Below, in pieces: positions 25,262 to 33,980 of a stretch of DNA of 35,354 nt. This DNA is from Actinomycetota bacterium (GTDB lineage: Bacteria > Actinomycetota > Acidimicrobiia > Acidimicrobiales > Ilumatobacteraceae). Where the stretch lies: positions 1-35,354 of the forward strand of contig WLST01000010.1 in the NCBI GenBank assembly GCA_009711295.1, given 5' to 3'. Numbering within the stretch: the stretch's first letter is position 1; each line of letters begins with the position of its first letter. The notes below the pieces were generated by a model. That model ran no database searches. It was not told the DNA's origin and was given only the letters and a program-made list of their open reading frames with translations. Made by a program: the position numbers and the translations under genes.

Positions 25262-25807
25262 TTATTTTGCGAGTTCAGCTTCAATAGCTGAAGTGAGTGC
25301 TGCATCGTCGGGAGTAGTTGTTGGAGCAAAACGCTTCACTACTTCACCTTGACGGTTCACCAAAAACTTTTCGAAGTTCCACAACACGTCGGGATCTTGG
25401 TTTGGAGTCATACCAAAACCTTTGAGGCGATCACGGAATGCATCGGGGTCACCTTCTGCGCGAGGTGCCGCTGCTGTGAGTGCTGAGTACAAAGGATGCT
25501 TGTCGTCACCGACAACGCTGATTTTGGAGAACATTGGAAACTTCACGTCGAACTTTGTGCTGCAGAATTCTGCAATTTCAGCATCGGTGCCGGGCTCTTG
25601 AGCACCAAAGTTGTTGGCAGGAAAACCAAGTACGGCAAAACCTTTGTCTTTGTAAGTTTGGTGCAGGCTTTCGAGAGCTTCGTACTGTGGGGTGAGGCCG
25701 CACTGTGAGGCGACATTGACAACCAACATGACCGACCCGGCGAAGTCGCCCAAGGTGGTGTTAGCGCCAGAAATTGTTGTTACGGGGATGTTGTGCACTG
25801 ATGTCAT
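25262..25807 (-). CDS. Glutathione peroxidase family thiol peroxidase (Cys form)
   Basis: 181 residues. VVNVASQCGLTPQYEALE carries the peroxidatic C36 (codon TGC, not TGA); FPANNFGAQEPG has Q70; VLWNFEKFLVNRQG has W143 and N144, completing the Cys-Gln-Trp-Asn tetrad. C82 in AEFCSTKF is the likely resolving cysteine, which points to a thioredoxin-dependent peroxidase. It reduces hydrogen peroxide or lipid hydroperoxides in the cytosol. It is coupled (ATGA, 25804-25807) to the upstream MFS transporter gene. Confidence 0.95.
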   Translation of the reverse strand: MTSVHNIPVTTISGANTTLGDFAGSVMLVVNVASQCGLTPQYEALESLHQTYKDKGFAVLGFPANNFGAQEPGTDAEIAEFCSTKFDVKFPMFSKISVVGDDKHPLYSALTAAAPRAEGDPDAFRDRLKGFGMTPNQDPDVLWNFEKFLVNRQGEVVKRFAPTTTPDDAALTSAIEAELAK

Positions 25808-27066
25808 GTGGGAGATCCTAGCCCCTCATTTTCGCCACGTGAACCCCACCAGATGAACGCTGTGGCAATAAAAATGAACATTGCAATAATGAAGGCAAAT
25901 GGCTTCACTGTTCCGTTAAATGCGCTTGTTGCCACACTCCCGAGAAGTGCTGCACCTGCTGTGGAGAAAGTGCCAATAATGGCTGTTGCAGTGCCGGCAA
26001 CGTGAGGCACGGGCATCATTGCGGCTGCATTGCAATTAGGAACAAGACCTTGTGCGACGGGTACAACACACGCAACGGCAATATAGAACACCCAGAATTG
26101 TGGATGTTCTTTCCCAGTAAAGGAAACCACAACAAGTGCCGCTGAGGTGAAGAGACCAATGAGCGACATCCGGCGAAGCAAAGCGGTGATGCCAATGCGT
26201 TTCACAATGCGGGCGTTGTTCAAAGAGTTGACGGCCAGCAAACACGCCACAACACCAAAAATCAGTGGGAACCAATTTCCGTATCCATAAATATCTTCAA
26301 CAATGACTTCAGAACCTGCAAGGTATGTGGTCATGACGGCGAAGAGAAATGTCATTGCAAGAGTGAAGCTGACTGTTTGGCGATGAGTGAGAACTTCCTT
26401 GCCGGCCTTGCTGACCGCACTCCACGTAAATGGTCGGCGATTGTCGACGGCCAGAGTTTCAGGAAGACGACGTGCCCACAACATGAGCAGCACACCAACA
26501 ACGCTGGGGAACCAGAACACAATGCGCCATGGTGCAATTTTGAGTAAGCCTGCACCGAGGCTCGGGGCAAGAATGGGGACGAGCAAAAACACGGCAGTAA
26601 TGGTTGACATCAGCTGAGCCATCACTGTTCCTGCAAAGCGGTCGCGAATCATTGCGGTACTCAATGAACGTGCTGCAGCAGCACCGAGGCCCCAAATGAA
26701 ACGAGCGGCAATGACCCAACCCCACGATGGCGCAACGCTGGCAAGAATGCCGCCAAGGGAATACAAAGCGAGCCCGGCGAACAACAAACCGCGGCGACCG
26801 TATTTGTCAGACGCAGGGCCATATAGCCACGGACCAACTGCGAGTCCCAAAAAGAACGCCGTCACAATCCAGCTCACCTGTGATGAGTCGGGGCTCATGC
26901 CATATTCAAGGCGCATCTTGGGAAACGCCGGCAACATGAGGTCAATGGCAAGAGCGCTACTTGCCATGAGTGCGGTGGTGAGAAGAATGAATTCGCGACC
27001 ACTCGCTACGCCTTTTTCTTTGACATCGTCTCCAGAAGAGAAAGTTCGTGAAGAAGAAAACGGCAC
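25804..27066 (-). CDS. MFS transporter, Bcr/CflA-like DHA1 drug exporter type
   Basis: 420 residues with about 12 hydrophobic helices. Helix 1 has ALAIDLMLPAFPKM, the D-x-x-x-P-A-x-P pattern of Bcr/CflA-type exporters; GPASDKYGRRGLLFAGL is motif A; VPILAPSLGAGLL resembles motif C. It is probably a proton-coupled efflux pump for small drugs or metabolites. It starts at GTG 27066, 14 bases after the acyltransferase stop, and its TGA overlaps the glutathione peroxidase ATG, so the three genes on this strand may be one transcription unit. Substrate unknown. Confidence 0.92.
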   Translation of the reverse strand: MPFSSSRTFSSGDDVKEKGVASGREFILLTTALMASSALAIDLMLPAFPKMRLEYGMSPDSSQVSWIVTAFFLGLAVGPWLYGPASDKYGRRGLLFAGLALYSLGGILASVAPSWGWVIAARFIWGLGAAAARSLSTAMIRDRFAGTVMAQLMSTITAVFLLVPILAPSLGAGLLKIAPWRIVFWFPSVVGVLLMLWARRLPETLAVDNRRPFTWSAVSKAGKEVLTHRQTVSFTLAMTFLFAVMTTYLAGSEVIVEDIYGYGNWFPLIFGVVACLLAVNSLNNARIVKRIGITALLRRMSLIGLFTSAALVVVSFTGKEHPQFWVFYIAVACVVPVAQGLVPNCNAAAMMPVPHVAGTATAIIGTFSTAGAALLGSVATSAFNGTVKPFAFIIAMFIFIATAFIWWGSRGENEGLGSPT

Positions 27067-27080
27067 TGTCTTACGTTAGG

Positions 27081-29213
27081 TCATTTCCCACTGTTCTCAC
27101 GGGCTGGGGAGTATTGCGACCATTTACCAGTATCTGAAATGAGATTCCACAATTTTTCTTGATGAGCAGCAATCCAGAGCTCGCTGAGATGGAATTGATT
27201 GCGAAAGACATATTGGTGATCGAGGAAGGGAATACAGATGGGCAAGTAAGGGCACGCAAAAGTGTCGTAGTCAATACTGAACACGTTCTCGCGAGTTTTT
27301 GCTTCCGACCGGTAGATCAATTCAGTAGGAAAGGGGCTGGTGTTGGCCTCGTAAGCACACGAGGAAATAGCAGATGCACCCGACAAGCATTGCGCAGGAT
27401 CAAATGAAGCAAAGGGGAGTGGTTCGAGTATGGCCACTCTCGCTGCAAGTTTCAATAGAGCATCGAGTGCCGCTGAAGTGCTGCGCGCAACAACTGCAGA
27501 AAGATCATCTATCGTTGGATCTTCAGGTACATAAAAGGCATCGGGTCGCGAGCCCGGGTCGCGAGAGACGCTGGTGACAATAATGATGTCGGGTTTCAAT
27601 GCCGGCAGAAGTGTGCTGTACCACTCGGCACGAGATTTTTTGCACCGAGTAACAAGTGTTTCATCATGTGCTGCCCACAGGAGCCCAGGCTGCCATGGGC
27701 AACCCGAGCGAGTAAGTGCCGAGAACGTGAAGTGCTTTTCACGAGCAAGTTTGACAAATGTAGGAATGAGCATCTCTGCATTGCTGTCACCCATCAACAC
27801 AACGTGTTGTGATGGGGAAGCTTGTGAAGTGTCGGTGTACAAAGTGCATTTGCTGGGGTCACTAGCAGAACAAGAGTGAATGAGTTCTGCGGCAGGCATT
27901 GCACTTTTCATATCGAAGATTTGTGGTGGTGCCGCACTCAGAATTGCCTGAACCTCGGGTGGTAACCCTGAGGTACTGATAGTTGAAACGCTTTGGCGCA
28001 CTTTGGGGGTGCCATCAAGCAGTGGTCTGACCAGCAATGTTGCTGTCAGCACGCTGAGAGTAAGACCAACGGCAACAACGGCGCGCGGAATGTGATGCAG
28101 TTTTTTACTGAGGCGAATGGGCGTTTCGACAAGCTCGTAACTCAGTGCCGATAAAGCAGTAGCGCCAACGAGGGAAAACACAGCCAGTTGCAGTGGAGAC
28201 AGTGAAAGCGCTGGCTTCGAGAGAACAATGAGTGGCCAATGCCATAAGTAGGTGCCGTAGGAAATGCGGCCGAGGTAGGTGAATTGTTGAGAAGAAAAAA
28301 GTCGTTGTAGTGGAGAGGGAAAGTGTGGTTCAAGTGACCAGATGAGCCCCACTGCTGCAACTGTTGCCAAAATTCCACGAGTGCTTGCTGAAAGCGCAGA
28401 GAAAAACCACCCGTCGCCAATGGCGAGAGCAATAAATGCAATCAGCACAAGTGGGGTAATGGCACTTTGGAAAGGAAGTTTTGCTGCAGCGCTCGCCGAT
28501 TCTTTCTGACGAAGAAGGAACACGGCGAGTAACGCACCGGCCGCGAGTTGATATACGCGAGTATCGGTGGCGTAGTAGGCCCGCATGGGGTTGCTTTGTT
28601 GCGTAATGATTTGTAATGCGAGCGACGCAGTAAACAACGCACTAATTCCCAAAATGATGTTGCGGAACTTTTTGAGTGGTTCCCCCCACTTGGTGAACAG
28701 TACCAGCAGCAACGGAAATGCGAAGTAGAACTGTTCTTCAATGGCAAGTGACCAGAAATGTAAAAACGGACTTTTGTTGACATCATCGGCAAAGTAATTT
28801 GTTGATGCACCAAGAAAATTCCAGTTCGCAACGTAAAGGAGCGAACTGCGGGCATCGTTCACAAAACTCATTGCCACAAGCCGCGGTTCGGTGATTGATG
28901 CAACAAGGCAAATAACAACAATGGCAATGAGCGCAGCGGGGAGAAGTCGCCGCACACGCCGGGCATAAAAACGGCGCAGCTGGATGGCCCCAGTAGTGCG
29001 ATGTTCGGCGAGCATCACGTTGGTGACAAGAAAACCTGACAATACAAAGAAGAGGTCGACACCGATGAAGCCCCCTCGCATCCACGTGAGTTCACTATGG
29101 AAGAGGACCACCAGATATACGGCAACTGTGCGCAGACCGTCGAGAGCAGGACGATGCGTGAATACCTCAGTTGAGGGCAGGGGAGAAGGAGCGGAATGAG
29201 ACAACGTCGGCAT
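27081..29213 (-). CDS. OafA-like membrane acyltransferase fused to SGNH hydrolase domain
   Basis: 710 residues. The N-terminal acyltransferase-3 domain (about 20-375) has about ten membrane helices: RPALDGLRTVAVYLVVLFHS (21-40, catalytic H39), GGFIGVDLFFVLSGFLVT, RRFYARRVRRLLPA, FWSLAIEEQFY, and ISYGTYLWHWPL. After a further membrane helix, the periplasmic SGNH domain (about 430-700) has VVLMGDSNAEM (D476, S477) and a C-terminal NQFHLSELW with H675. This architecture O-acetylates envelope polysaccharides or peptidoglycan, moving acetyl groups across the membrane. The acceptor is unknown; the GT-C gene at 17103 is another envelope gene but is not linked. Confidence 0.94.
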   Translation of the reverse strand: MPTLSHSAPSPLPSTEVFTHRPALDGLRTVAVYLVVLFHSELTWMRGGFIGVDLFFVLSGFLVTNVMLAEHRTTGAIQLRRFYARRVRRLLPAALIAIVVICLVASITEPRLVAMSFVNDARSSLLYVANWNFLGASTNYFADDVNKSPFLHFWSLAIEEQFYFAFPLLLVLFTKWGEPLKKFRNIILGISALFTASLALQIITQQSNPMRAYYATDTRVYQLAAGALLAVFLLRQKESASAAAKLPFQSAITPLVLIAFIALAIGDGWFFSALSASTRGILATVAAVGLIWSLEPHFPSPLQRLFSSQQFTYLGRISYGTYLWHWPLIVLSKPALSLSPLQLAVFSLVGATALSALSYELVETPIRLSKKLHHIPRAVVAVGLTLSVLTATLLVRPLLDGTPKVRQSVSTISTSGLPPEVQAILSAAPPQIFDMKSAMPAAELIHSCSASDPSKCTLYTDTSQASPSQHVVLMGDSNAEMLIPTFVKLAREKHFTFSALTRSGCPWQPGLLWAAHDETLVTRCKKSRAEWYSTLLPALKPDIIIVTSVSRDPGSRPDAFYVPEDPTIDDLSAVVARSTSAALDALLKLAARVAILEPLPFASFDPAQCLSGASAISSCAYEANTSPFPTELIYRSEAKTRENVFSIDYDTFACPYLPICIPFLDHQYVFRNQFHLSELWIAAHQEKLWNLISDTGKWSQYSPARENSGK

Positions 29214-29229
29214 TCTATGAGTTTGAAAG

Positions 29230-29245
29230 GTCTCGTGCTAGAGAC
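29230..29245 (-). terminator. Weak hairpin at the 3' end of the PPOX gene
   Basis: GTCTC/GAGAC (29245-29241 with 29234-29230 on the minus strand) encloses a 6-base loop that includes part of the PPOX stop codon, and is followed by CTTTC. This short stem with a weak T-run may separate the PPOX gene from the acyltransferase gene 24 bases downstream. Low confidence because the stem is only 5 bp. Confidence 0.3.
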
Positions 29246-29651
29246 TCAGCCGAACAATGATGGCCGCATCGTTTGATTCTTGACGCCGAAACACACCCTT
29301 CAGAAACGACGAGACGTTGACAAAGCGGGCAACGATGCCGTATTTCTTCTTCACCGCTTTTTCTACAGTGGCAAGGTCTTGTGGGTTTTCTTGTGGTGTG
29401 ACTACTCGTGCAGTGCCGTGCACTTTGGTACTTCCCTCAAGCACGCGACCCCGAAAGTCGCATGGTTGAAGTGACACATGCGCATTGGCGCGAACACGCT
29501 TGACCTTCCATGCGTTGCCTTCAGAGGTGAAGGCCACCTCACTCGGCGAAAGTTGAACAATCCACACGGGAAGAGACACTTCTTCGCCATTGCGTTTCAC
29601 ACTGGTAAATGAGACGTATTTTTCATTGCCAATATGCCCAGTTGTGCTCAT
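29238..29651 (-). CDS. PPOX-class (pyridoxamine 5'-phosphate oxidase-like) F420/flavin-dependent oxidoreductase
   Basis: 137 residues with the split beta-barrel pattern: KYVSFTSVKRNGEEVSLPVW, VAFTSEGNAWKVKRVRANAH, VSLQPCDFRGRVLEGSTKVH. The segment order and the TSxKRxGxxVxxPVW start match the actinobacterial PPOX proteins that use F420 or flavin, rather than true PdxH. It probably reduces or oxidises an unknown small molecule in the cytosol. Its ATG overlaps the stop of the upstream HNH gene (ATGA, 29648-29651), which suggests coupled translation, although the two functions look unrelated. Confidence 0.87.
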   Translation of the reverse strand: MSTTGHIGNEKYVSFTSVKRNGEEVSLPVWIVQLSPSEVAFTSEGNAWKVKRVRANAHVSLQPCDFRGRVLEGSTKVHGTARVVTPQENPQDLATVEKAVKKKYGIVARFVNVSSFLKGVFRRQESNDAAIIVRLSL

Positions 29652-30889
29652 GGGGGAAGTGTATTGCTCCCTGGTTGCCGCACCATCACTTGTCGTGTTT
29701 CTGTATTGAGCGAGAGCTTCCAGCCCCCTTCATGAACACATCGATGATGTGTGGCGCAGAGCGGAATGAGATTGTTGAGGTCGGTGGGGCCGCCACTGTT
29801 CCAAAACGTGAGGTGGTGTGGCTGACATTGCCCCACGGGAACCTGGCATTGTGGAATTGCGCATGTGGGGTGCATTGCTTCGAGTGCTTGGCGTTGTTGT
29901 CGCGAAGCGAGACGAGAGGCGCGACCCAGGTCGAGAACTGCACCAGCAGAACTGAGAACGACGGGAATGATTTTTGCTTCACATGCCATACGACGAATGG
30001 TGCTGATGGGAATGTTCACATCGGTTCCGGTGTGCATGACGGTGTCTTGATGAACGCCTTCAATGAGCGTGCGATAGTCGATGACTACGCTGATTTCTGC
30101 GCGCTGATGGGGCGAAACATGATTGATGCCATCGGTTGCCTGATGAACAAGAGCTATGAGCCCCAACGCGTTGAGGTGCCGCGCTCGTGCTTCGCCGTCG
30201 GGGCAGGTGCTGGGGGTGCGTTCATGGAAAAGACGGTCGACCACCTGTTGCAATTTGCCAACAAAGGAGAGCCCGGATTCGGGATCGAATTCGCCATGCA
30301 TACACACCATTCCGGAATCGCGGTCGACCCAGTGCCGCAACCATGTTTTACGACGTTGTTGTTCTAAGCGCTCGAGTTCATTGTGTGAAGAAAGGCGTAT
30401 GACTGCTTGTTTCATTGCACGTGAGAAATTGTCGGGCGTGGAATGTGTGGCCACGTTGGCGAGCCATTCGCTCTGCTGTGAAATATGTGCGCGTTCTTCG
30501 GAACTCCATGAATTCATATTGCGCGCGACGATGTCGATATGCGCGCTAGAGACAGCACCCACCTGAAGCGCCGACTCTAATTGGGGAAACTCATTGAGTA
30601 CTTCCACGCGCTGTAACTCGCGACGAGCATCGCTGCGGGTCATACCGCTAGCAGAGGTGAGTACCTGTTCAGGAAGAACGCCTTGAGATACTGCCGAAAT
30701 TTCTTGGAGGCGCCGTGTGAGTTGCACGTGAAAAGAGTCGACCCAGGCTTGCACCTCGGAAAGTTTTTTGAGTGCACGCCGCAGCCCTTCAGTGTTGAGC
30801 ATTGCAACTTCAAGAAGTAAGAGTTCACGCAGAGATTGTCGAACTGAAGTGGTGTGGTCTTGTGATGGAACCAGTTGAAGAGCGCCCAT
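29648..30889 (-). CDS. DUF222/13E12-type HNH endonuclease domain protein
   Basis: 413 residues. The N-terminal 300 residues are largely helical and match the DUF222 pattern, e.g. LTSASGMTRSDARRELQRVE and VGAVSSAHIDIVARNM. The C-terminal HNH domain has zinc-ligand cysteines C343 and C348, QCQPHHLTFWNSGGPTDLNN (H358/H359), then LIPLCATHHRCVHEGGW (C378, H381, H382, H386). Such proteins are abundant and multi-copy in actinobacteria; a nuclease activity or mobile-element role is suspected but unproven. No terminal repeats are visible around it. It diverges from the methyltransferase gene across 89 bases. Confidence 0.93.
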   Translation of the reverse strand: MGALQLVPSQDHTTSVRQSLRELLLLEVAMLNTEGLRRALKKLSEVQAWVDSFHVQLTRRLQEISAVSQGVLPEQVLTSASGMTRSDARRELQRVEVLNEFPQLESALQVGAVSSAHIDIVARNMNSWSSEERAHISQQSEWLANVATHSTPDNFSRAMKQAVIRLSSHNELERLEQQRRKTWLRHWVDRDSGMVCMHGEFDPESGLSFVGKLQQVVDRLFHERTPSTCPDGEARARHLNALGLIALVHQATDGINHVSPHQRAEISVVIDYRTLIEGVHQDTVMHTGTDVNIPISTIRRMACEAKIIPVVLSSAGAVLDLGRASRLASRQQRQALEAMHPTCAIPQCQVPVGQCQPHHLTFWNSGGPTDLNNLIPLCATHHRCVHEGGWKLSLNTETRQVMVRQPGSNTLPP

Positions 30890-30978
30890 TGTGTACCTTC
30901 ATGTGAAGTATGTAACTGGGCGCAATGCCGATACGTGAACGATAGGTGCGGGGTGTGACAGGCAACTAGAGTTGCGAG

Positions 30979-31584
30979 GTGAGCACACGCGACTTCTGGA
31001 ATGAAAAATTTGCTAATACCGAATATGCCTATGGCACTGAACCCAATGAATTCCTTGCTGCATCGGTAGCAAAGCTCAAACCAGGCGCAGCACTGAGCCT
31101 CGCCGAGGGCGAAGGGCGAAATGCTGTGTGGCTTGCACAGCAGGGTTTTACGGTTTCCTCTATTGAGCAATCAGAGAAGGGTGTTGCGAAAACTCTGCGG
31201 CTTGCTTTGCAGCGAGGGGTCATTGTGATGGCCGAGCGTGGTGAGCTGGAAACCTTTCACATCCAGCCCAACTCGTGGGATCTCATCGTGTCGATCTATG
31301 CCCATACCCCACAAGAATTGCGCCGAAAACTGCATCGCCAAGTTGTTGCCGGTTTGAAACCAGGAGGAGTGTTCATTCTCGAGGCCTACACGCCAGCGCA
31401 AATTCCTAATAACACTGGCGGCCCCAAAGATGCCTCCCTCATGCCCACTGCGGAACTGCTGCGTTCAGAGCTCAATGGGTTGGTATTCGACCATATTGCA
31501 GAAGTGGAACGCGACGTGGTGGAAGGCTCACTGCACACGGGCACTGCACAGGTTGTGCAAGTAGTTGCTCATCGCGCACCTTAG
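30979..31584 (+). CDS. Class I SAM-dependent methyltransferase (TehB/thiopurine-methyltransferase-like)
   Basis: 201 residues from GTG 30979. FWNEKFANTEYAYGTEPNEF near the start is a signature of a small methyltransferase group. LSLAEGEGRNAVWLAQQGF (about 40-58) is the SAM-binding motif I, with E-G-E-G-R-N replacing the usual D-x-G-x-G, as in that group. WDLIVSIYAHTP and LKPGGVFILEAYTP are motifs II and III. Related proteins methylate tellurite, thiopurines or small thiols; the substrate here is unknown. The DDN-like gene follows after 9 bases. Confidence 0.88.
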   Translation: MSTRDFWNEKFANTEYAYGTEPNEFLAASVAKLKPGAALSLAEGEGRNAVWLAQQGFTVSSIEQSEKGVAKTLRLALQRGVIVMAERGELETFHIQPNSWDLIVSIYAHTPQELRRKLHRQVVAGLKPGGVFILEAYTPAQIPNNTGGPKDASLMPTAELLRSELNGLVFDHIAEVERDVVEGSLHTGTAQVVQVVAHRAP

Positions 31585-31593
31585 ACTTTCATC

Positions 31594-32022
31594 ATGTCAG
31601 AAATTTTGGAAAGCCCCATCGAGTTCGTCGCCAACCACATCAAAACCTATGTTGCAACGAACGGTGAAGATGGTCATATGTGGCAAGGCGTACCGTGCTT
31701 GCTTCTCACGACAACGGGAAGAAAATCTGGCGCTCAACGACGTTGCGCACTCATTTATGGAATGGATGGCAACGACTACATCGTTGTTGCATCACGTGGT
31801 GGCGATGCAAATCATCCGTTGTGGTACAAAAACATGCTCGATGAGCCAACGGTGACCCTGCAAGTAAAGGGCGATGTATTTCAGGCAACTGCCAACACTA
31901 TTGCCGAAGGTGCAGATCGTGACAGGTTGTGGAATGCAATGGCAGCTATTTGGCCCGACTACAACACGTATGCAGAAAAAACAGAGCGACGCATTCCGTT
32001 GGTGCGACTCACGCGTATTTAA
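31594..32022 (+). CDS. Deazaflavin (F420)-dependent nitroreductase/quinone reductase family protein (DDN-like)
   Basis: 142 residues. LLLTTTGRKSGAQRRCALIY (about 37-56) and VVASRGGDANHPLWYKNMLD (about 64-83) are the F420-binding motifs of the DDN/FQR split beta-barrel family (T-T-x-G-R-K-S-G and A-S-x-G-G-x-x-x-x-P-x-W). The cofactor is reduced F420; typical substrates are quinones and nitro compounds. It implies that the organism makes F420. The gene follows the methyltransferase by 9 bases and abuts the stop of the convergent TetR gene with no gap. Confidence 0.93.
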   Translation: MSEILESPIEFVANHIKTYVATNGEDGHMWQGVPCLLLTTTGRKSGAQRRCALIYGMDGNDYIVVASRGGDANHPLWYKNMLDEPTVTLQVKGDVFQATANTIAEGADRDRLWNAMAAIWPDYNTYAEKTERRIPLVRLTRI

Positions 32023-32661
32023 TTACTCCGTGGGTGGCGTGAAGATGACATCAAAAGTCAACTTCATCACTTTCACCCACGACTCTGCTTCTATCTCATT
32101 GTGATCGAGGTCAACCAAGATGCGTGAGAGCGCATGACCCTGAACAAAAATACCAAGTGCGTGAGCAGTGATGTCGGTACGGACCCAACCCATTTTTTGC
32201 CCGTATTCAAAAACTTCTGTAATGGCATTGGTGTACTGGTTTTGCTTTTCTTGTAACGCGTACCACAAGTCTGGACGACCGTATGCGCTTGAGATTGTGT
32301 TGAGACGCATCGCACGTATTTTGCGGTCGTTTTTCTGCATGCTCAAAATAGTGAGGCCAAGCAAATTTTCTACAAACTGGTCGAACGTCGTGCAGGTCAA
32401 AAGACCGCTTCGTAGTTCCTCAGAATCACTCTCGAGGTAAGAACTGTACTGAGCAATGCGTGCTGCATAAATGAGACCTTCGCGGTCGCCGAAGTGATAG
32501 TACAAAGAACCTTTTGACACACCTGTTTCCAAAAGAATGTCGTCGATGGTGAGTTGAGATTCACCGCTGTCTTCAAGGCGGCGAATGACAGCTTTCAGCA
32601 CAATGTCAACAGTGGACTCAGAACGCTGTTGCGGTGCAGGTGGTTTCTGTGTAGTAGCCAT
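32023..32661 (-). CDS. TetR/AcrR family transcription regulator
   Basis: 212 residues. The N-terminal helix-turn-helix (about 18-64) has LTIDDILLETGVSKGSLYYHFGDREGLI split over two helices, the standard TetR signature, followed by an all-helical ligand-binding part. Its ATG overlaps the stop codon of the Rieske oxygenase gene (32661-32663), so it lies in the same transcript and probably represses that oxygenase operon, responding to its substrate. Ligand unknown. Confidence 0.94.
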   Translation of the reverse strand: MATTQKPPAPQQRSESTVDIVLKAVIRRLEDSGESQLTIDDILLETGVSKGSLYYHFGDREGLIYAARIAQYSSYLESDSEELRSGLLTCTTFDQFVENLLGLTILSMQKNDRKIRAMRLNTISSAYGRPDLWYALQEKQNQYTNAITEVFEYGQKMGWVRTDITAHALGIFVQGHALSRILVDLDHNEIEAESWVKVMKLTFDVIFTPPTE

Positions 32662-33914
32662 TATTCACGTTCAATGTAGGGAGCAAGTAGTTGCTGCACG
32701 CGCATGTGCTCGGGAATGTTTTCAATACCGATCATGCGGTCGACTTGTTCATGGAAGTTCCAAATACGACGCTCTTGGTAGTTCACCACGATGCCCTTCA
32801 TTGCAGGCGACTCGAGAGACTCTTGCATGGGGGCCATGTTGCGTTTGTCTTCGTCCATGATGTGGTCGAATTCATCCATACGTTGCTGCCAATGTGGTGG
32901 CAACTCGTCGCCTTCCCAATCTTTTGGTGCGTAGTGCACCCAGTCGAGGCGCGTGGTTTTTTTATCGATAGGCCAGAACATGAGAAACGGATAGCCATAA
33001 GCAGCAACGGGTGCAATGAGATTGGGAAATAAACTAAATGCAGTGCTTGTAGAGCGAATGAGATTGTTCACCGATGGAATATCGATGAATCGTGGATCGG
33101 AAAACTTTTGAAAGTCAGACCAATCTTTCATGCCGCGCATCTCCACTGCTTTTTTGGAAAAAGGAGTAACCATGCGGCTACAACCGTTAGGGAAAAGACC
33201 CATGGTTGCTCCACGGTTGTCGAGTGCCGACCAACCACCACGATCATGAATAAATTTAAAGTGATACACCTCAAAAAATGCTTCGGCAGTTACTTTCCAG
33301 TTGCACGGAATGGTCATGCTGCGTGGGCCAACGGCGCGCAACTCTTCACCGGCAAGTTCTTCCATTTGTGCGAACGGCACACCAAACCACTCTTGGAGTG
33401 ATGCTGCGTTGGGGTCTTGGTTGACAAAGACCCAGCCTTGCCAAACATCGCAGGAAATAGTGGTGAGAAATTTGTCTTCGCGACAGAAGTCGATGAAGTC
33501 ACGTTCGTCGGGAATGCTGACGAGGCTTCCGTTGTCGATGCTGTACACCCAACCGTGGTATTGGCAACGCAGTTGATTTGCGCAGCCCATTTTGTCACGC
33601 ACAACAGGTGCGCCGCGATGTTGACAGGTGTTGTAGAAGGCACGCACTTTCATGTCGTTGCCACGCACAATGACTATGGGAACTTTGAGGTCGCCAAATG
33701 TGAAGTAGTCGCCAGGGTTGGGAATATCTTCCGCACGACCCGCCATGACCCACACCTTTGACCACAAATGTTTGCGTTCAAGTTCGTAGAACTCATCAGT
33801 GATGTAGCGATCAACCGAAATATCGTGGAACTTGGGGAAGCCGGCCGGTTCACCCGGGCGAGCAAATTGAGCTTCCATTTCACGAGTGAGCCGTTCAATT
33901 AGTGCAGCGTCCAT
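32661..33914 (-). CDS. Rieske [2Fe-2S] aromatic-ring-hydroxylating oxygenase, alpha-subunit type
   Basis: 417 residues. The Rieske domain has CQHRG (C97, H99) and CQYHGW (C117, H120), with 17 residues between H99 and C117. The catalytic mononuclear-iron domain has NWKVTAEAFFEVYHFKFIHD, with histidines H218 and H223 as iron ligands. Length and layout match single-component alpha subunits of Rieske non-heme iron oxygenases acting on aromatics, steroids or quaternary amines. Beta-subunit, ferredoxin and reductase genes are not adjacent, so electrons must come from elsewhere. The downstream TetR gene overlaps by one base. Confidence 0.95.
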   Translation of the reverse strand: MDAALIERLTREMEAQFARPGEPAGFPKFHDISVDRYITDEFYELERKHLWSKVWVMAGRAEDIPNPGDYFTFGDLKVPIVIVRGNDMKVRAFYNTCQHRGAPVVRDKMGCANQLRCQYHGWVYSIDNGSLVSIPDERDFIDFCREDKFLTTISCDVWQGWVFVNQDPNAASLQEWFGVPFAQMEELAGEELRAVGPRSMTIPCNWKVTAEAFFEVYHFKFIHDRGGWSALDNRGATMGLFPNGCSRMVTPFSKKAVEMRGMKDWSDFQKFSDPRFIDIPSVNNLIRSTSTAFSLFPNLIAPVAAYGYPFLMFWPIDKKTTRLDWVHYAPKDWEGDELPPHWQQRMDEFDHIMDEDKRNMAPMQESLESPAMKGIVVNYQERRIWNFHEQVDRMIGIENIPEHMRVQQLLAPYIERE

Positions 33915-33980
33915 GGCATTACGTTAGAACTTCTCTGGCCCAGAGTGTGTATCGGTACTTTGCGGCAAATTGTGAGGGAT

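Noticed and set aside
25696-25707. Glutathione peroxidase as a third selenoprotein
   Set aside because: The peroxidatic residue codon is TGC (cysteine), and the frame has no internal TGA.
29609-30367. 252-codon open frame antisense to the HNH protein
   Set aside because: It has no recognisable domain, is Cys/His-rich as expected for the complement of an HNH region, and the HNH/DUF222 frame is strongly supported.
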